Shown piece by piece: positions 1-7,040 of a stretch of 64,000 nucleotides of DNA. The translations under genes were made by a program, and so were the position numbers. The DNA is taken from positions 1 through 64,000 of the forward strand of contig NZ_JABAIH010000006.1 of NCBI RefSeq assembly GCF_012641395.1. The letters run 5' to 3'. The notes under the pieces were generated by a model. That model worked only from the letters and a program-made list of their open reading frames with translations. It was not told the DNA's origin and searched no databases. Source of the stretch: Rhizobium sp. P32RR-XVIII. GTDB lineage: Bacteria > Pseudomonadota > Alphaproteobacteria > Rhizobiales > Rhizobiaceae. Within the stretch, counting starts at the first letter, position 1; every line of letters starts with the position of its first letter.

Positions 1-35
1 GAAGGCCGCAGGTTCAAATCCTGCCCCCGCAACCA
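1..35 (+). tRNA. tRNA-fMet (initiator), 3' end only
   Basis: This is the 3' part of a tRNA whose 5' part lies left of the window. The T arm (GCAGG, loop TTCAAAT, CCTGC) is intact and is followed by acceptor strand CCCCGCA, discriminator A and an encoded CCA at 33-35. The ending CCCCGCAACCA, with the variable region GAAGGCC, matches bacterial initiator tRNA, in which A72 is not paired to base 1. A decayed copy lies downstream (154-222). The identity rests on the 3' end only, so the anticodon is not seen directly. A strong terminator hairpin follows at 53-86. Confidence 0.8.
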
Positions 36-52
36 ACCACAACGATCATAGT

Positions 53-86
53 CGCAAAAAGCCCGCCGGTTAGGCGGGCTTTTGCG
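53..86 (+). terminator. Intrinsic terminator of tRNA-fMet
   Basis: An inverted repeat of AAAAGCCCGCC and GGCGGGCTTTT with a 5-nt loop (GGTTA) is flanked by further pairing bases (CGCA / TGCG). The A-rich left side and T-rich right side let it work in either direction. It directly follows the tRNA 3' end. Confidence 0.85.
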
Positions 87-153
87 TTCCAGGGCGCGGT
101 CAACGGCGCGTCAGGCGTTTCGCCGGCGCGAAGACTTCATCTTCGTTGGCGAT

Positions 154-222
154 GGTAGCTCGTCGTTCGCAAAGCCCACCATAACCTGAAGGCCGCAGGG
201 TCAAATCCGGCAACCGCAAACA
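154..222 (+). pseudogene. Decayed second copy of tRNA-fMet
   Basis: The stretch keeps the D-arm sequence GGTAGCTCGTC (154-164) and ATAACCTGAAGGCCGCAGG (181-199), both typical of initiator tRNA (anticodon CAT followed by AACC). Between them the anticodon stem 5' strand is replaced by unrelated bases. The T loop reads GTCAAAT instead of TTCAAAT, the T stem has an A-G mismatch (GCAGG against CCGGC), and the acceptor end reads AACCGCAAACA, so both the GC-rich acceptor and the CCA are lost. It is very unlikely to give a working tRNA. It is followed by a perfect copy of the terminator. Confidence 0.75.
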
Positions 223-312
223 AGCACAACGATCATATCCGCAAAAGCCCGCCGCGTAGGCGGGCTTTTGCGTTCCACGTCACGGTCAACGGCGCAGGCG
301 TTTCGCCGACCA
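188..312 (+). repeat. Direct repeat copy B of the tRNA-fMet 3' end and terminator
   Basis: This is the diverged copy of 1-128, roughly 85% identical by eye, ending near 312. The copies start 187 bp apart. No integrase or other gene lies between them, so a local duplication followed by decay is a better explanation than an integrated island. Confidence 0.8.
240..272 (+). terminator. Intrinsic terminator (copy B)
   Basis: A perfect 14-bp inverted repeat (CGCAAAAGCCCGCC / GGCGGGCTTTTGCG) with loop GCGTA. It is better paired than the copy A hairpin even though the tRNA before it has decayed, so it may still act as a terminator that isolates the sugar operon downstream. Confidence 0.8.
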
Positions 313-875
313 CCACCCCTCCGAATGAAATCGAGCACCGATGGCTTGTCAGGACCGGCTATCCCAAGCGGAGCCTTCCAGAGGCGAATACGGTTCAGCT
401 CCGGATTTTTGCCTTGCCTTCCTCAACAAGCCGTGCCGCAGCAGCCGCCGAAACAGGCGCTCTAGCAATGGGGAGAACGCACGAATCCGATTTGTCTTCT
501 TAAAATTCGCATCACCTCCTAGATAGCAACCGTTCGCGAGGGGTGACATCTGCGGCCGGCTGGTCATGGCGGATCCGTGACATCGTCTGAGCCGCGGCAT
601 ATCGCCTCCGGGCAGGCCGGATTTCTGGTTCGGAAGACTGGCGTCGGCCATGAGGGTTAAATCAGGGTAATGCTAATATACATCTCTGAATAAAGCGCCT
701 GATGTGTTAGATTAATTCCAGAAGAACGCGGTTTCGGGGAGTAGAGGCGCTCGGCGTTCAAATCGTCGTAGCAGCGTTCGCGGGGGTATCCCAGTAGCAT
801 TTTCTGCCATGCCGGGAACGGTGAGGTCCTCATCAGAAGGGCCTCTGGATAACGGCTTTAATCGGGAGGTGTACA
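313..875. other. Gene-free stretch upstream of the first sugar operon
   Basis: I see no convincing gene in these 560 bases; the short open frames have no recognisable product or ribosome site. Bases 661-720 are distinctly AT-rich against the GC-rich background and contain TAATAT (674-679), so the promoter or leader of the sugar operon is likely here, but I cannot fix a -35/-10 pair. The stretch ends in a ribosome-binding site (CGGGAGG, about 863-869) for the gene at 876. Confidence 0.5.
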
Positions 876-2138
876 ATGCTTCGCAAATTGTTTCTCACCT
901 TGGCTATTGCGACGTCCGCACTTGCGATCAATGGAACCGCTTGGGCTGACATCACCATCCTCGTGCCCTCCGGCAGCGAGGGCGACGGCCTGAGAGCCGC
1001 AGCCGCCGACTACGCCAAAATGAAGAGCACGAAGGTCGAAATCGTCCAGGCGCCCTACGCCAACGTTTTCGAGAAAGCAGCGAATGCCGGCCAGACAAAA
1101 TCGGGCGCTTTCGATATCGTGCTGATGGACGATCCGTGGATCCCATTCTTCGCCGAAAATGGCCATCTCGAGGATCTCAGCGGCTACTTCGCCAAGCTTG
1201 GAGTTCCAGGCCCCGACAACGACTTCCTGGCAAAGTCGCTGGCGGTTTGCCGCAACCCGTACAATACCGGCCCGTTCGTCTGCATTCCCTATGTCGGCAA
1301 TGCGCAGATGTTCTTTTATGACGGCGCAAAGTTCGCAGAGGCCGGAGTATCCGGCGCGCCTAAGACGTGGGACGATGTTTACAAGGCAGCCAAGTCCATC
1401 ACCGACGCCGGCGGAGGACGTTTCTACGGCTACGTATTCCGCGGCGGTCAAGGCAACAACGTGGTCGCCGATTTCATGCCGCTCCTGTGGTCGTATGGCG
1501 CCAACCTCTTCAATGCCGACCGCACCAAGGTGACCCTTGATACCAAGGAAGCCAAGGAGGCGATGACGATGTTCATGACGCTGAAGGGGATCTCGCCCAA
1601 GGGCGTCGAAAGCTTCGCGCCCGAGGATGTCGGTCGTGCAATGACGTCGGGCGTTGCCGCCTCGTCGATCAACTGGCCGAACTGGGTCGCCACCTTTGAA
1701 GACCCGAGCCAAAGCCAGGTGGTTGGCAAGATCTCCTACGCGCCGATGCCGGCAGGCACGCACGCCGGCTCATCGGAGATCGGTCACTGGACCATGGGCA
1801 TAATGTCGGCTTCGAAGAACAAACAGGAAGCCTTCGATTTCATGAACTGGGCGACCTCGCCGGAGCAGATCAAGATTTCCGCCACGCGCGGCAATCCGCC
1901 GGTCCGCTTCTCGGTGTTTACGGATCCCGAACTGACGTCGCAGCCGCAATTCCGGCACTACCCGACGCTGATGGAGGCGATCAACTTCTCGACGCCGCGG
2001 CCGCGCCATCCCAAGTGGCCTGAGATCGAGAACGCACTCGGCATCGAGCTTTCCAAAGCTGTTGCGGGCACGATCACCCCGGACGAGGCCCTGAAGAACG
2101 CGCAGGAATCGGTCTCGAAAATTACGAACATGTACTAA
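876..2138 (+). CDS. Sugar ABC transporter substrate-binding protein (CUT1 type)
   Basis: Periplasmic binding protein of 420 residues, the usual size for extracellular solute-binding family 1. It captures a sugar or oligosaccharide and delivers it to the permeases encoded next. Residues 1-24 form a signal peptide (positive MLRK, hydrophobic core, cleavage after AWA). The body has features of this family such as the segment FDIVLMDDPWIPFFAENG near residue 80 and a C-terminal helix ending in SKITNMY. It starts the operon; the GGGAGG site lies 7 nt before ATG. It is followed by a GC-rich hairpin (2211-2234) and then two permeases, an ATPase and two secreted proteins. The substrate cannot be read from the sequence; the family is certain, the ligand is not. 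Confidence 0.9.
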   Translation: MLRKLFLTLAIATSALAINGTAWADITILVPSGSEGDGLRAAAADYAKMKSTKVEIVQAPYANVFEKAANAGQTKSGAFDIVLMDDPWIPFFAENGHLEDLSGYFAKLGVPGPDNDFLAKSLAVCRNPYNTGPFVCIPYVGNAQMFFYDGAKFAEAGVSGAPKTWDDVYKAAKSITDAGGGRFYGYVFRGGQGNNVVADFMPLLWSYGANLFNADRTKVTLDTKEAKEAMTMFMTLKGISPKGVESFAPEDVGRAMTSGVAASSINWPNWVATFEDPSQSQVVGKISYAPMPAGTHAGSSEIGHWTMGIMSASKNKQEAFDFMNWATSPEQIKISATRGNPPVRFSVFTDPELTSQPQFRHYPTLMEAINFSTPRPRHPKWPEIENALGIELSKAVAGTITPDEALKNAQESVSKITNMY

Positions 2139-2210
2139 CGCGCGTGTACGTCCATGAGGACCGTCGGTTCGGATCCCGGGAATTATGCAGGAGGGGAGCA
2201 GCCTGAGGGT

Positions 2211-2234
2211 GGGCGGGGTTTGCGGACCCCGCCC
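2211..2234 (+). terminator. GC-rich hairpin between binding protein and permease genes
   Basis: The arms GGGCGGGGT and ACCCCGCCC pair perfectly around a 6-nt loop, followed by GCAAAAA rather than a T tract. In this position such hairpins often protect the 3' end of the binding-protein message or attenuate the downstream genes. It is probably not a full terminator, because the next five genes appear to have no promoter of their own. Confidence 0.5.
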
Positions 2235-2281
2235 GCAAAAAGACGGCAACTGCGCCGGGGAGGAGCTCATAGGAGGGGCTG

Positions 2282-3208
2282 ATGGTGAGGTCCGAAAGCG
2301 GCGCATTGGCCGCGCAGCTTCGACCGGGTGGTGGCGGTCTGGAGCAATGGGCAGAGCGTCACCTGCGCATCCTCATGCTGGCGCCCGCACTGCTGCTCCT
2401 CGCCGGGCTGACGCTGTTTCCGACCGTCTACATGTTTACCGCGGCGGTACAAAGGGTCAGTCCTGACCCGAGTGTGCCTCGCGAGTTCGTCGGGCTCGGC
2501 AATTTCGTGCGGATGCTCAGCGATCCGGAACTTCACCTCGCCGTCAAGAACACGGTGGTGTTCACCAGCATCGCGGTAACGCTTGAATTTCTCCTCGGCC
2601 TCGGCCTTGCCCTGCTTTTCGACAAATACATTCGCCGGCTGAATTTCCTCAAGACAATCCTGTTGGTGCCCATGATGATTCCGCCGATCGCCGTGGCGCT
2701 GACGTGGAAGCTCATTTATCAGCCGCAATTCGGCGTCCTCAACGAGTTGATGTATCGCCTCGGATTGCCCGCCCAGGCATGGGCCGGCGATGTCAACCTC
2801 GCGATGGCAACGATCATCGCAGCAGACGTCTGGGAATGGACGCCGTTCATTTTTCTGCTGATGCTGGCCGGGCTGGCAAGCCTGCCGACCGAACCCTACG
2901 AGGCCGCGCAGGTTGACGGCGCCTCGGCCTGGCGCCAGTTCTGGGACCTGACCATACCCTTTCTCAAGCCGGTGATCGCCATTGCCCTGCTGCTGCGGAT
3001 CATGGATGCGCTCAGGCTGTTCGATCTGGTGTTCATTCTCACCGTGGGTGGCCCGGCAGGGGCAACCGAGACACTCAGCCTCTATATCTTCAAGGTCGCG
3101 TTCACATTCGTCGACATTGGCTATGCGGCGGCGATCTCGCTGGTGGTGCTGTTCGTAACGGTCGGCTTCAGCACCTGGTTCATCAAGCGGTTGCGGCTGG
3201 TGGATTGA
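2282..3208 (+). CDS. Sugar ABC transporter permease, MalF-type
   Basis: Inner-membrane permease of 308 residues with about six hydrophobic spans, forming half of the translocation channel. The cytoplasmic EAA loop that docks onto the ATPase is clear near residue 207 (EAAQVDGASAWRQFWDLTIP). The start at ATG 2282 is supported by AGGAGG about 8 nt upstream. The first about 30 residues are polar and cytoplasmic. It is followed after 12 nt by the partner permease, so the two are translated together. This is a typical CUT1 permease of the MalF/UgpA group; substrate unknown. Confidence 0.92.
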   Translation: MVRSESGALAAQLRPGGGGLEQWAERHLRILMLAPALLLLAGLTLFPTVYMFTAAVQRVSPDPSVPREFVGLGNFVRMLSDPELHLAVKNTVVFTSIAVTLEFLLGLGLALLFDKYIRRLNFLKTILLVPMMIPPIAVALTWKLIYQPQFGVLNELMYRLGLPAQAWAGDVNLAMATIIAADVWEWTPFIFLLMLAGLASLPTEPYEAAQVDGASAWRQFWDLTIPFLKPVIAIALLLRIMDALRLFDLVFILTVGGPAGATETLSLYIFKVAFTFVDIGYAAAISLVVLFVTVGFSTWFIKRLRLVD

Positions 3209-3220
3209 GGAGGACACCGT

Positions 3221-4078
3221 ATGGCAACCCGCGCACGGCATCGAATCGGTGAAGAGATGCTCCGGATGCTGGCCTATCTCGGAATGGCATTCGCGCTGTT
3301 CATCACCATCTTTCCTGTCTATTGGCTCGCCCAGAATTCATTCAAGCTCGACATCGACATCTTCGCTGTGCCGCCGGTGTGGTTCGATTTTCCGCCGACC
3401 CTCAAGCACTATGAAGCGGCTTTCATCGGGCAGCCGTTCTTGATCTACGCCCTCAATAGTCTGATCATCGCCGTGGCGACGACAATCGTCTCTCTGGTGT
3501 TCGGCACCATGGCCGGCTACGCCCTGGCCCGCTTCCAGTACCCGGGCCGGTGGCGCTACCAGATCTCGTTCTGGATCCTGTCGACACGCATGATGCCACC
3601 GATCGTGACGATCATACCGCTGTTCATCTTCTTCAACTTCTTCAACCTGCTGAACACCAAACTCGCCGTCGTCGTCGCTTACACCGCTTTCAACCTGCCC
3701 TTCGTGACCTGGATGATGAAGAGTTACTTCCAGGATCTTCCGCCCGAACTCGAGGAGTCCGCGATGGTCGATGGCGACACGCGCTGGGGGGCCTTTCTCC
3801 GGATCGCCCTTCCGCTGGCGCGGCCCGGCATCGCCGCAACGGCGATCTTCAGCCTGATTCTTTCCTGGAATGAATTCCTGCTCGCGCTGATCCTGACCCA
3901 GACGGAGCGGTCGATGACGCTGCCGGTTGGAATTTCCGGCCGGGTCACCCAATACACCACTCATTGGGGCGAGATCAGCGCCGCCGGCTTCCTCGCCAGC
4001 GTTCCGATCATCGTCTTCGCGCTGATCGTCCAGAAGCACCTCGTCCGGGGATTGTCCCTGGGCGCCGTCAAAGGCTGA
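3221..4078 (+). CDS. Sugar ABC transporter permease, MalG-type
   Basis: Second permease of the importer, 285 residues, six predicted spans. The EAA loop near residue 178 reads EESAMVDGDTRWGAFLRI. The C-terminal end HLVRGLSLGAVKG is characteristic of MalG/UgpE-type proteins, in which this tail reaches the ATPase dimer. GAGGAGG lies 8 nt before the ATG. The gene ends 5 nt before the ATPase start. Together with the gene before it and the ATPase this completes a four-component importer. Confidence 0.92.
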   Translation: MATRARHRIGEEMLRMLAYLGMAFALFITIFPVYWLAQNSFKLDIDIFAVPPVWFDFPPTLKHYEAAFIGQPFLIYALNSLIIAVATTIVSLVFGTMAGYALARFQYPGRWRYQISFWILSTRMMPPIVTIIPLFIFFNFFNLLNTKLAVVVAYTAFNLPFVTWMMKSYFQDLPPELEESAMVDGDTRWGAFLRIALPLARPGIAATAIFSLILSWNEFLLALILTQTERSMTLPVGISGRVTQYTTHWGEISAAGFLASVPIIVFALIVQKHLVRGLSLGAVKG

Positions 4079-4083
4079 AACCG

Positions 4084-5145
4084 ATGGCGTCCGTCACGTT
4101 CAAGAATGTGTACAAGAAGTTCGGCGAATTCCTCGCCGTGGCCAACTTCAACCTCGAAATCAAAGACAAGGAGTTTCTCGTTCTGCTCGGGCCCTCCGGC
4201 TGCGGCAAGACGACGACCATGCGTATGGTCGCGGGTCTCGAGGAAGCAACCTCCGGCGACATCTACATCGACTCGGACCGCATCAACGGCGTTCTGCCCA
4301 AGTATCGCGACGTCGCGATGGTCTTTCAGTCTTATGCCTTGTACCCGCATCTCACGGTCGAGGAGAACATCGGCTATCCGCTGAAGATACGCAAAGTGCC
4401 GCTCGAGGAACGCAAGCGACGCATCGCCGAGGTCGCACGGCGGGTGGAACTTGACACGATGCTGTCGCGGCTGCCGAAGGAACTTTCCGGTGGCCAGCGC
4501 CAGCGTGTAGCGCTTGCCCGGGCGATCGTGCGCACCCCGCGGGTCTTTCTCATGGACGAGCCGCTATCCAATCTCGACGCCAAGCTCCGCACCCAGATGC
4601 GCGCCGAACTGAAGCATCTTCAGCACGAGCTGCAGGTCACGACCATCTACGTTACCCACGACCAGATAGAAGCGATGACGCTTGCCCACCGCGTGGCGGT
4701 GATGAACAAGGGCGTGATCGAGCAGCTCGGGACGCCGCGGGAAATCTACAGCGATCCGCGCACCCTCTTCGTTGCCGGATTTATCGGCTCGCCGCCGATG
4801 AACCTTATTCCGGGAGACGTCAGTGACGGTTTGTTCGTCAGCGACGGCCTAAGGGTGGAGGGCATTGGCGGGGTGAACCTCTCCGGCGCTGTCCTCGGAG
4901 TCCGTCCGGAAGACGTCCATGTCGCCGAAGCCGGGGACCCCGGCGTCAATCTGGTCGCGCCGATCTATTCGGTGGAACTTACCGGCGAGAGCACGCTTGT
5001 CAGCGTCCGGTTGGGCGGACGCCTCATGACCTTGCGCGCGGACAAGCATTTCGCCGGTCAGATCGATCAAGAAATCGGTATCAGGGTTGTCACGGATCGG
5101 GTGTTTTTGTTCGATGGAGAGACGCAATCTCGCATTGATTTCTAG
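4084..5145 (+). CDS. Sugar ABC transporter ATP-binding protein (MalK/UgpC type)
   Basis: ATPase of 353 residues that powers the importer from the cytoplasmic side. It has Walker A GPSGCGKT (about 36-43), signature LSGGQRQR (about 135-142), Walker B VFLMDEP and switch histidine in YVTHDQIEAM, all intact. A C-terminal TOBE-type regulatory domain follows (FIGSPPMNLI, then GVRPEDVHVAE). The reading frame is open further upstream, but the ATG at 4084 gives the conserved N terminus MASVTFKNVYKKFGEF, so I use it. Its last 32 bases overlap the start of the FGE-like gene, indicating translational coupling with the secreted proteins. Confidence 0.93.
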   Translation: MASVTFKNVYKKFGEFLAVANFNLEIKDKEFLVLLGPSGCGKTTTMRMVAGLEEATSGDIYIDSDRINGVLPKYRDVAMVFQSYALYPHLTVEENIGYPLKIRKVPLEERKRRIAEVARRVELDTMLSRLPKELSGGQRQRVALARAIVRTPRVFLMDEPLSNLDAKLRTQMRAELKHLQHELQVTTIYVTHDQIEAMTLAHRVAVMNKGVIEQLGTPREIYSDPRTLFVAGFIGSPPMNLIPGDVSDGLFVSDGLRVEGIGGVNLSGAVLGVRPEDVHVAEAGDPGVNLVAPIYSVELTGESTLVSVRLGGRLMTLRADKHFAGQIDQEIGIRVVTDRVFLFDGETQSRIDF

Positions 5146-5902
5146 CCTGCTCGGTGCAGCGCTAGCAATCGCCCTCGCATCTCATGCGAGGGCGACCGAT
5201 GTCGGCCCCATTGCTGGAAATCCGTTGATTGAGATTCCCGCCGGCGCATTCCTCTTCGGCCGCGATGACGGCCCCGAAAACGAACGCCCGCGGCGCGTGC
5301 TGGAAGGCCAAGCCTTCGCGATCAATCGCACCGAGATCACGAACCGGCAATACCAAAGTTTCGTCGACGCCACCGGGCACCGGTCCGCCTTCTACGCAAC
5401 TCACCCGATCCTGGGGTTGGACGACCGGCCGGTTGTCGGGGTGAGTTGGGTGGACGCCGACGCCTTTTGCCGCCACTACGGACTGGCTCTCCCTTCCGAG
5501 CAGCAATACGAGAGGGCGGCACGAGGGACGAAGGGCGGCCGGTATCCGTGGGGCGAAGCTCCGCCGGACCCTACGCGGGCAAATTCCGGGACCGATGCCT
5601 GCTGCTCCGCCGATGCGCGCGACGGGTATCCCATGACCGCGCCGGCTGACTCCTTCGCTGACGGCGCAAGTACCGAGGGCGTCCTCAATCTTGTTGGCAA
5701 TGTCTGGGAATGGACGGGCGACCTCTACGCTCCGTACGAAGGTGGCCCGCCGATAGGAAGCGTTGGGTCCTATCGTGTGCTTCGCGGAGGCTCGTGGAAC
5801 AGCGATCCAAAGCACCTTACGACGACCTATCGCCTCGCCTATGATCCCGAATTCCGTTTCTCCGGTAATGGTGGTTTCCGATGCGTCCGTTCCGCGCCTT
5901 GA
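5114..5902 (+). CDS. Secreted FGE/SUMF1-fold protein without the catalytic cysteine pair
   Basis: Protein of 262 residues with a signal peptide (MERRNLALISSLL..., cleavage after HARA near residue 27). The mature part has the formylglycine-generating-enzyme fold: IPAGAFLFGRDDGPENERP, then NRTEITNRQYQSFVDATGH, PVVGVSWVDADAFCRHYG, LPSEQQYERAARG, NLVGNVWEWTGDLY and the final RVLRGGSW...GGFRCV. In true aerobic FGEs two cysteines lie just after the GGSW element; here that segment reads GGSWNSDPKHLTTTYR and has none, so sulfatase activation is unlikely. The ATG at 5114 was preferred over an in-frame ATG at 5087 because it opens the signal peptide. It overlaps the ATPase gene by 32 bp and the next gene by 22 bp. 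Such cysteine-free members may bind ligands or carry out other chemistry; the function is not known. Confidence 0.85.
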   Translation: MERRNLALISSLLGAALAIALASHARATDVGPIAGNPLIEIPAGAFLFGRDDGPENERPRRVLEGQAFAINRTEITNRQYQSFVDATGHRSAFYATHPILGLDDRPVVGVSWVDADAFCRHYGLALPSEQQYERAARGTKGGRYPWGEAPPDPTRANSGTDACCSADARDGYPMTAPADSFADGASTEGVLNLVGNVWEWTGDLYAPYEGGPPIGSVGSYRVLRGGSWNSDPKHLTTTYRLAYDPEFRFSGNGGFRCVRSAP

Positions 5903-6888
5903 TTATTGCCGCAGGTCTTCTGTTCCTGGCAGCCGGTGCCGGCGCAGAGCCGAAGGTTGCACCCGGCTATAAGCTCGAGACCTTCAACATGCCGGGCGCG
6001 GCCTTCGCCGGCCTCTCTCGCGATGGCGAGGACTTGCTCGTCAGCGATCTCGCCAGCGGCCGGCTCTACAGCCGCGGCGGAGATGGCAAGCTTGTTCCCT
6101 TCGGGCCGATATTTCAGCATGGCCCTGACGTGATTGGCGACCCGACCGGGCCCTATCGAGTCGTCCGCGCCGGCGATGCCTATGTCGTTGCCCAGGGATG
6201 GAAGCCGGCCGATGCCGATGAGGATCAGTTTGACCACGCTCTCGTTGCGGTCGACCTCGATGGCCAGGCCCGTGTCATCAATAGCGATTTCTGGAATCCA
6301 TTCGATTTGATCGTCTCGGACGGAACCTATTACGTGATCGACTCCGCGCGAAACAGTGTCGAACGCGTGGAGGCGGACGGCCGGAAAAGCACGCTCACGA
6401 CATTCGGTCGCCTGGCACAGGCTGCCACGACACTCCGCAGCCTTTCGCCGACCGAGTTCGCCAAGGGCGACAGCTATGAGGTCGACGCGGTGCCGACCGG
6501 CATCGCCCTTCGCGATGGGCGCCTCTATGTTACGTTGTTCGGCGGCTTTCCTTTCCTTGCCGGTGCCGGCAAGGTCGTTTCCCTTCCCGAAGCCGGCAAT
6601 GCGCCAAGGCCGCAGCTTGAGGTCGAAGGACTGAATGCGCCCGTGAGTGTCGCCTTCGACAGCGATGGGGAGATGCTTGTCCTCGAACATGGCACATACG
6701 ACCAGAAAGAAGGTTTCGGGAAGGGTAGCGGGCGGTTGCTGAAGCTTGGCAAAACGACAGGCGACCGCAAGATCATTCTCGACGGCCTGACCCGGCCAGT
6801 ATCCGTTCTCGTCTGGGACGAGCGGCGGATCGTCGTTTCCGAGCTCGGCGGCAACCTCCATTTTCTGACCGACGAAGCTCAGCGCTGA
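5881..6888 (+). CDS. Secreted ScyD/ScyE-like beta-propeller protein
   Basis: Protein of 335 residues with a signal peptide (MRPFRALIIAAGLLFLAAGA, cleavage near residue 22). The rest is made of repeated strands typical of NHL/SMP-30-like beta-propellers: FAGLSRDGEDLLVSDLASG, FDLIVSDGTYYVIDSARN, TGIALRDGRLYVTLFGGFPF and VAFDSDGEMLVLEHG. The block GIALRDGRLYVTLFGGFPFL resembles the ScyD/ScyE family. It begins inside the FGE-like gene (22-bp overlap), which shows translational coupling and a shared periplasmic site of action. It may be a lactonase-like enzyme or a binding protein; I cannot assign a reaction. It is the last gene of the operon. Confidence 0.75.
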   Translation: MRPFRALIIAAGLLFLAAGAGAEPKVAPGYKLETFNMPGAAFAGLSRDGEDLLVSDLASGRLYSRGGDGKLVPFGPIFQHGPDVIGDPTGPYRVVRAGDAYVVAQGWKPADADEDQFDHALVAVDLDGQARVINSDFWNPFDLIVSDGTYYVIDSARNSVERVEADGRKSTLTTFGRLAQAATTLRSLSPTEFAKGDSYEVDAVPTGIALRDGRLYVTLFGGFPFLAGAGKVVSLPEAGNAPRPQLEVEGLNAPVSVAFDSDGEMLVLEHGTYDQKEGFGKGSGRLLKLGKTTGDRKIILDGLTRPVSVLVWDERRIVVSELGGNLHFLTDEAQR

Positions 6889-6945
6889 CCAGCGACCGGC
6901 GGCTAATTTGCCGGCGCGCTCTGCCGCACCCGTTGATCCAAGAAC

Positions 6946-6980
6946 ATTCGTTTGACACGCGAATAGTTTTCATTTCTACT
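6946..6980 (+). promoter_or_regulatory. Candidate glp operon promoter with inverted repeat
   Basis: TTGACA (6952-6957) and TCTACT (6975-6980) lie 17 nt apart, about 60 nt before the glpD start. ATTCG (6946-6950) and CGAAT (6960-6964) form an inverted repeat around the -35 box. The TTCG/CGAA core resembles E. coli GlpR operators, although the spacing is 9 rather than 8. The -35 box is perfect, the -10 box is weak. Confidence 0.4.
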
Positions 6981-7040
6981 TCAATCGGTTTCGAATTGCG
7001 CGCAGGCACAAGTCGAATCCGGCGCACGGGGAGGGGAAGA

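Larger units (their letters stand above)
1..128 (+). repeat. Direct repeat copy A: tRNA-fMet 3' end, terminator and about 40 bp beyond
   Basis: Bases 1-128 align almost without gaps to 188-312. Shared blocks include GAAGGCCGCAGG, the AACGATCATA spacer, the AGCCCGCC/GGCGGGCTTTTGCGTTCCA hairpin, GGTCAACGGCGC and GGCGTTTCGCCG. The copy probably starts upstream of the window, because copy B carries further tRNA-like sequence to its left. Confidence 0.85.

Noticed and set aside
1..312. tRNA-fMet repeats as att sites of a genomic island
   Set aside because: Only about 190 bp separate the two copies and no integrase or foreign gene is present, so a simple duplication explains the data better.
349..651. 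100-residue minus-strand open frame in the gap before the first operon
   Set aside because: No ribosome site, no recognisable domain, and arginine-rich composition typical of chance frames in GC-rich DNA.
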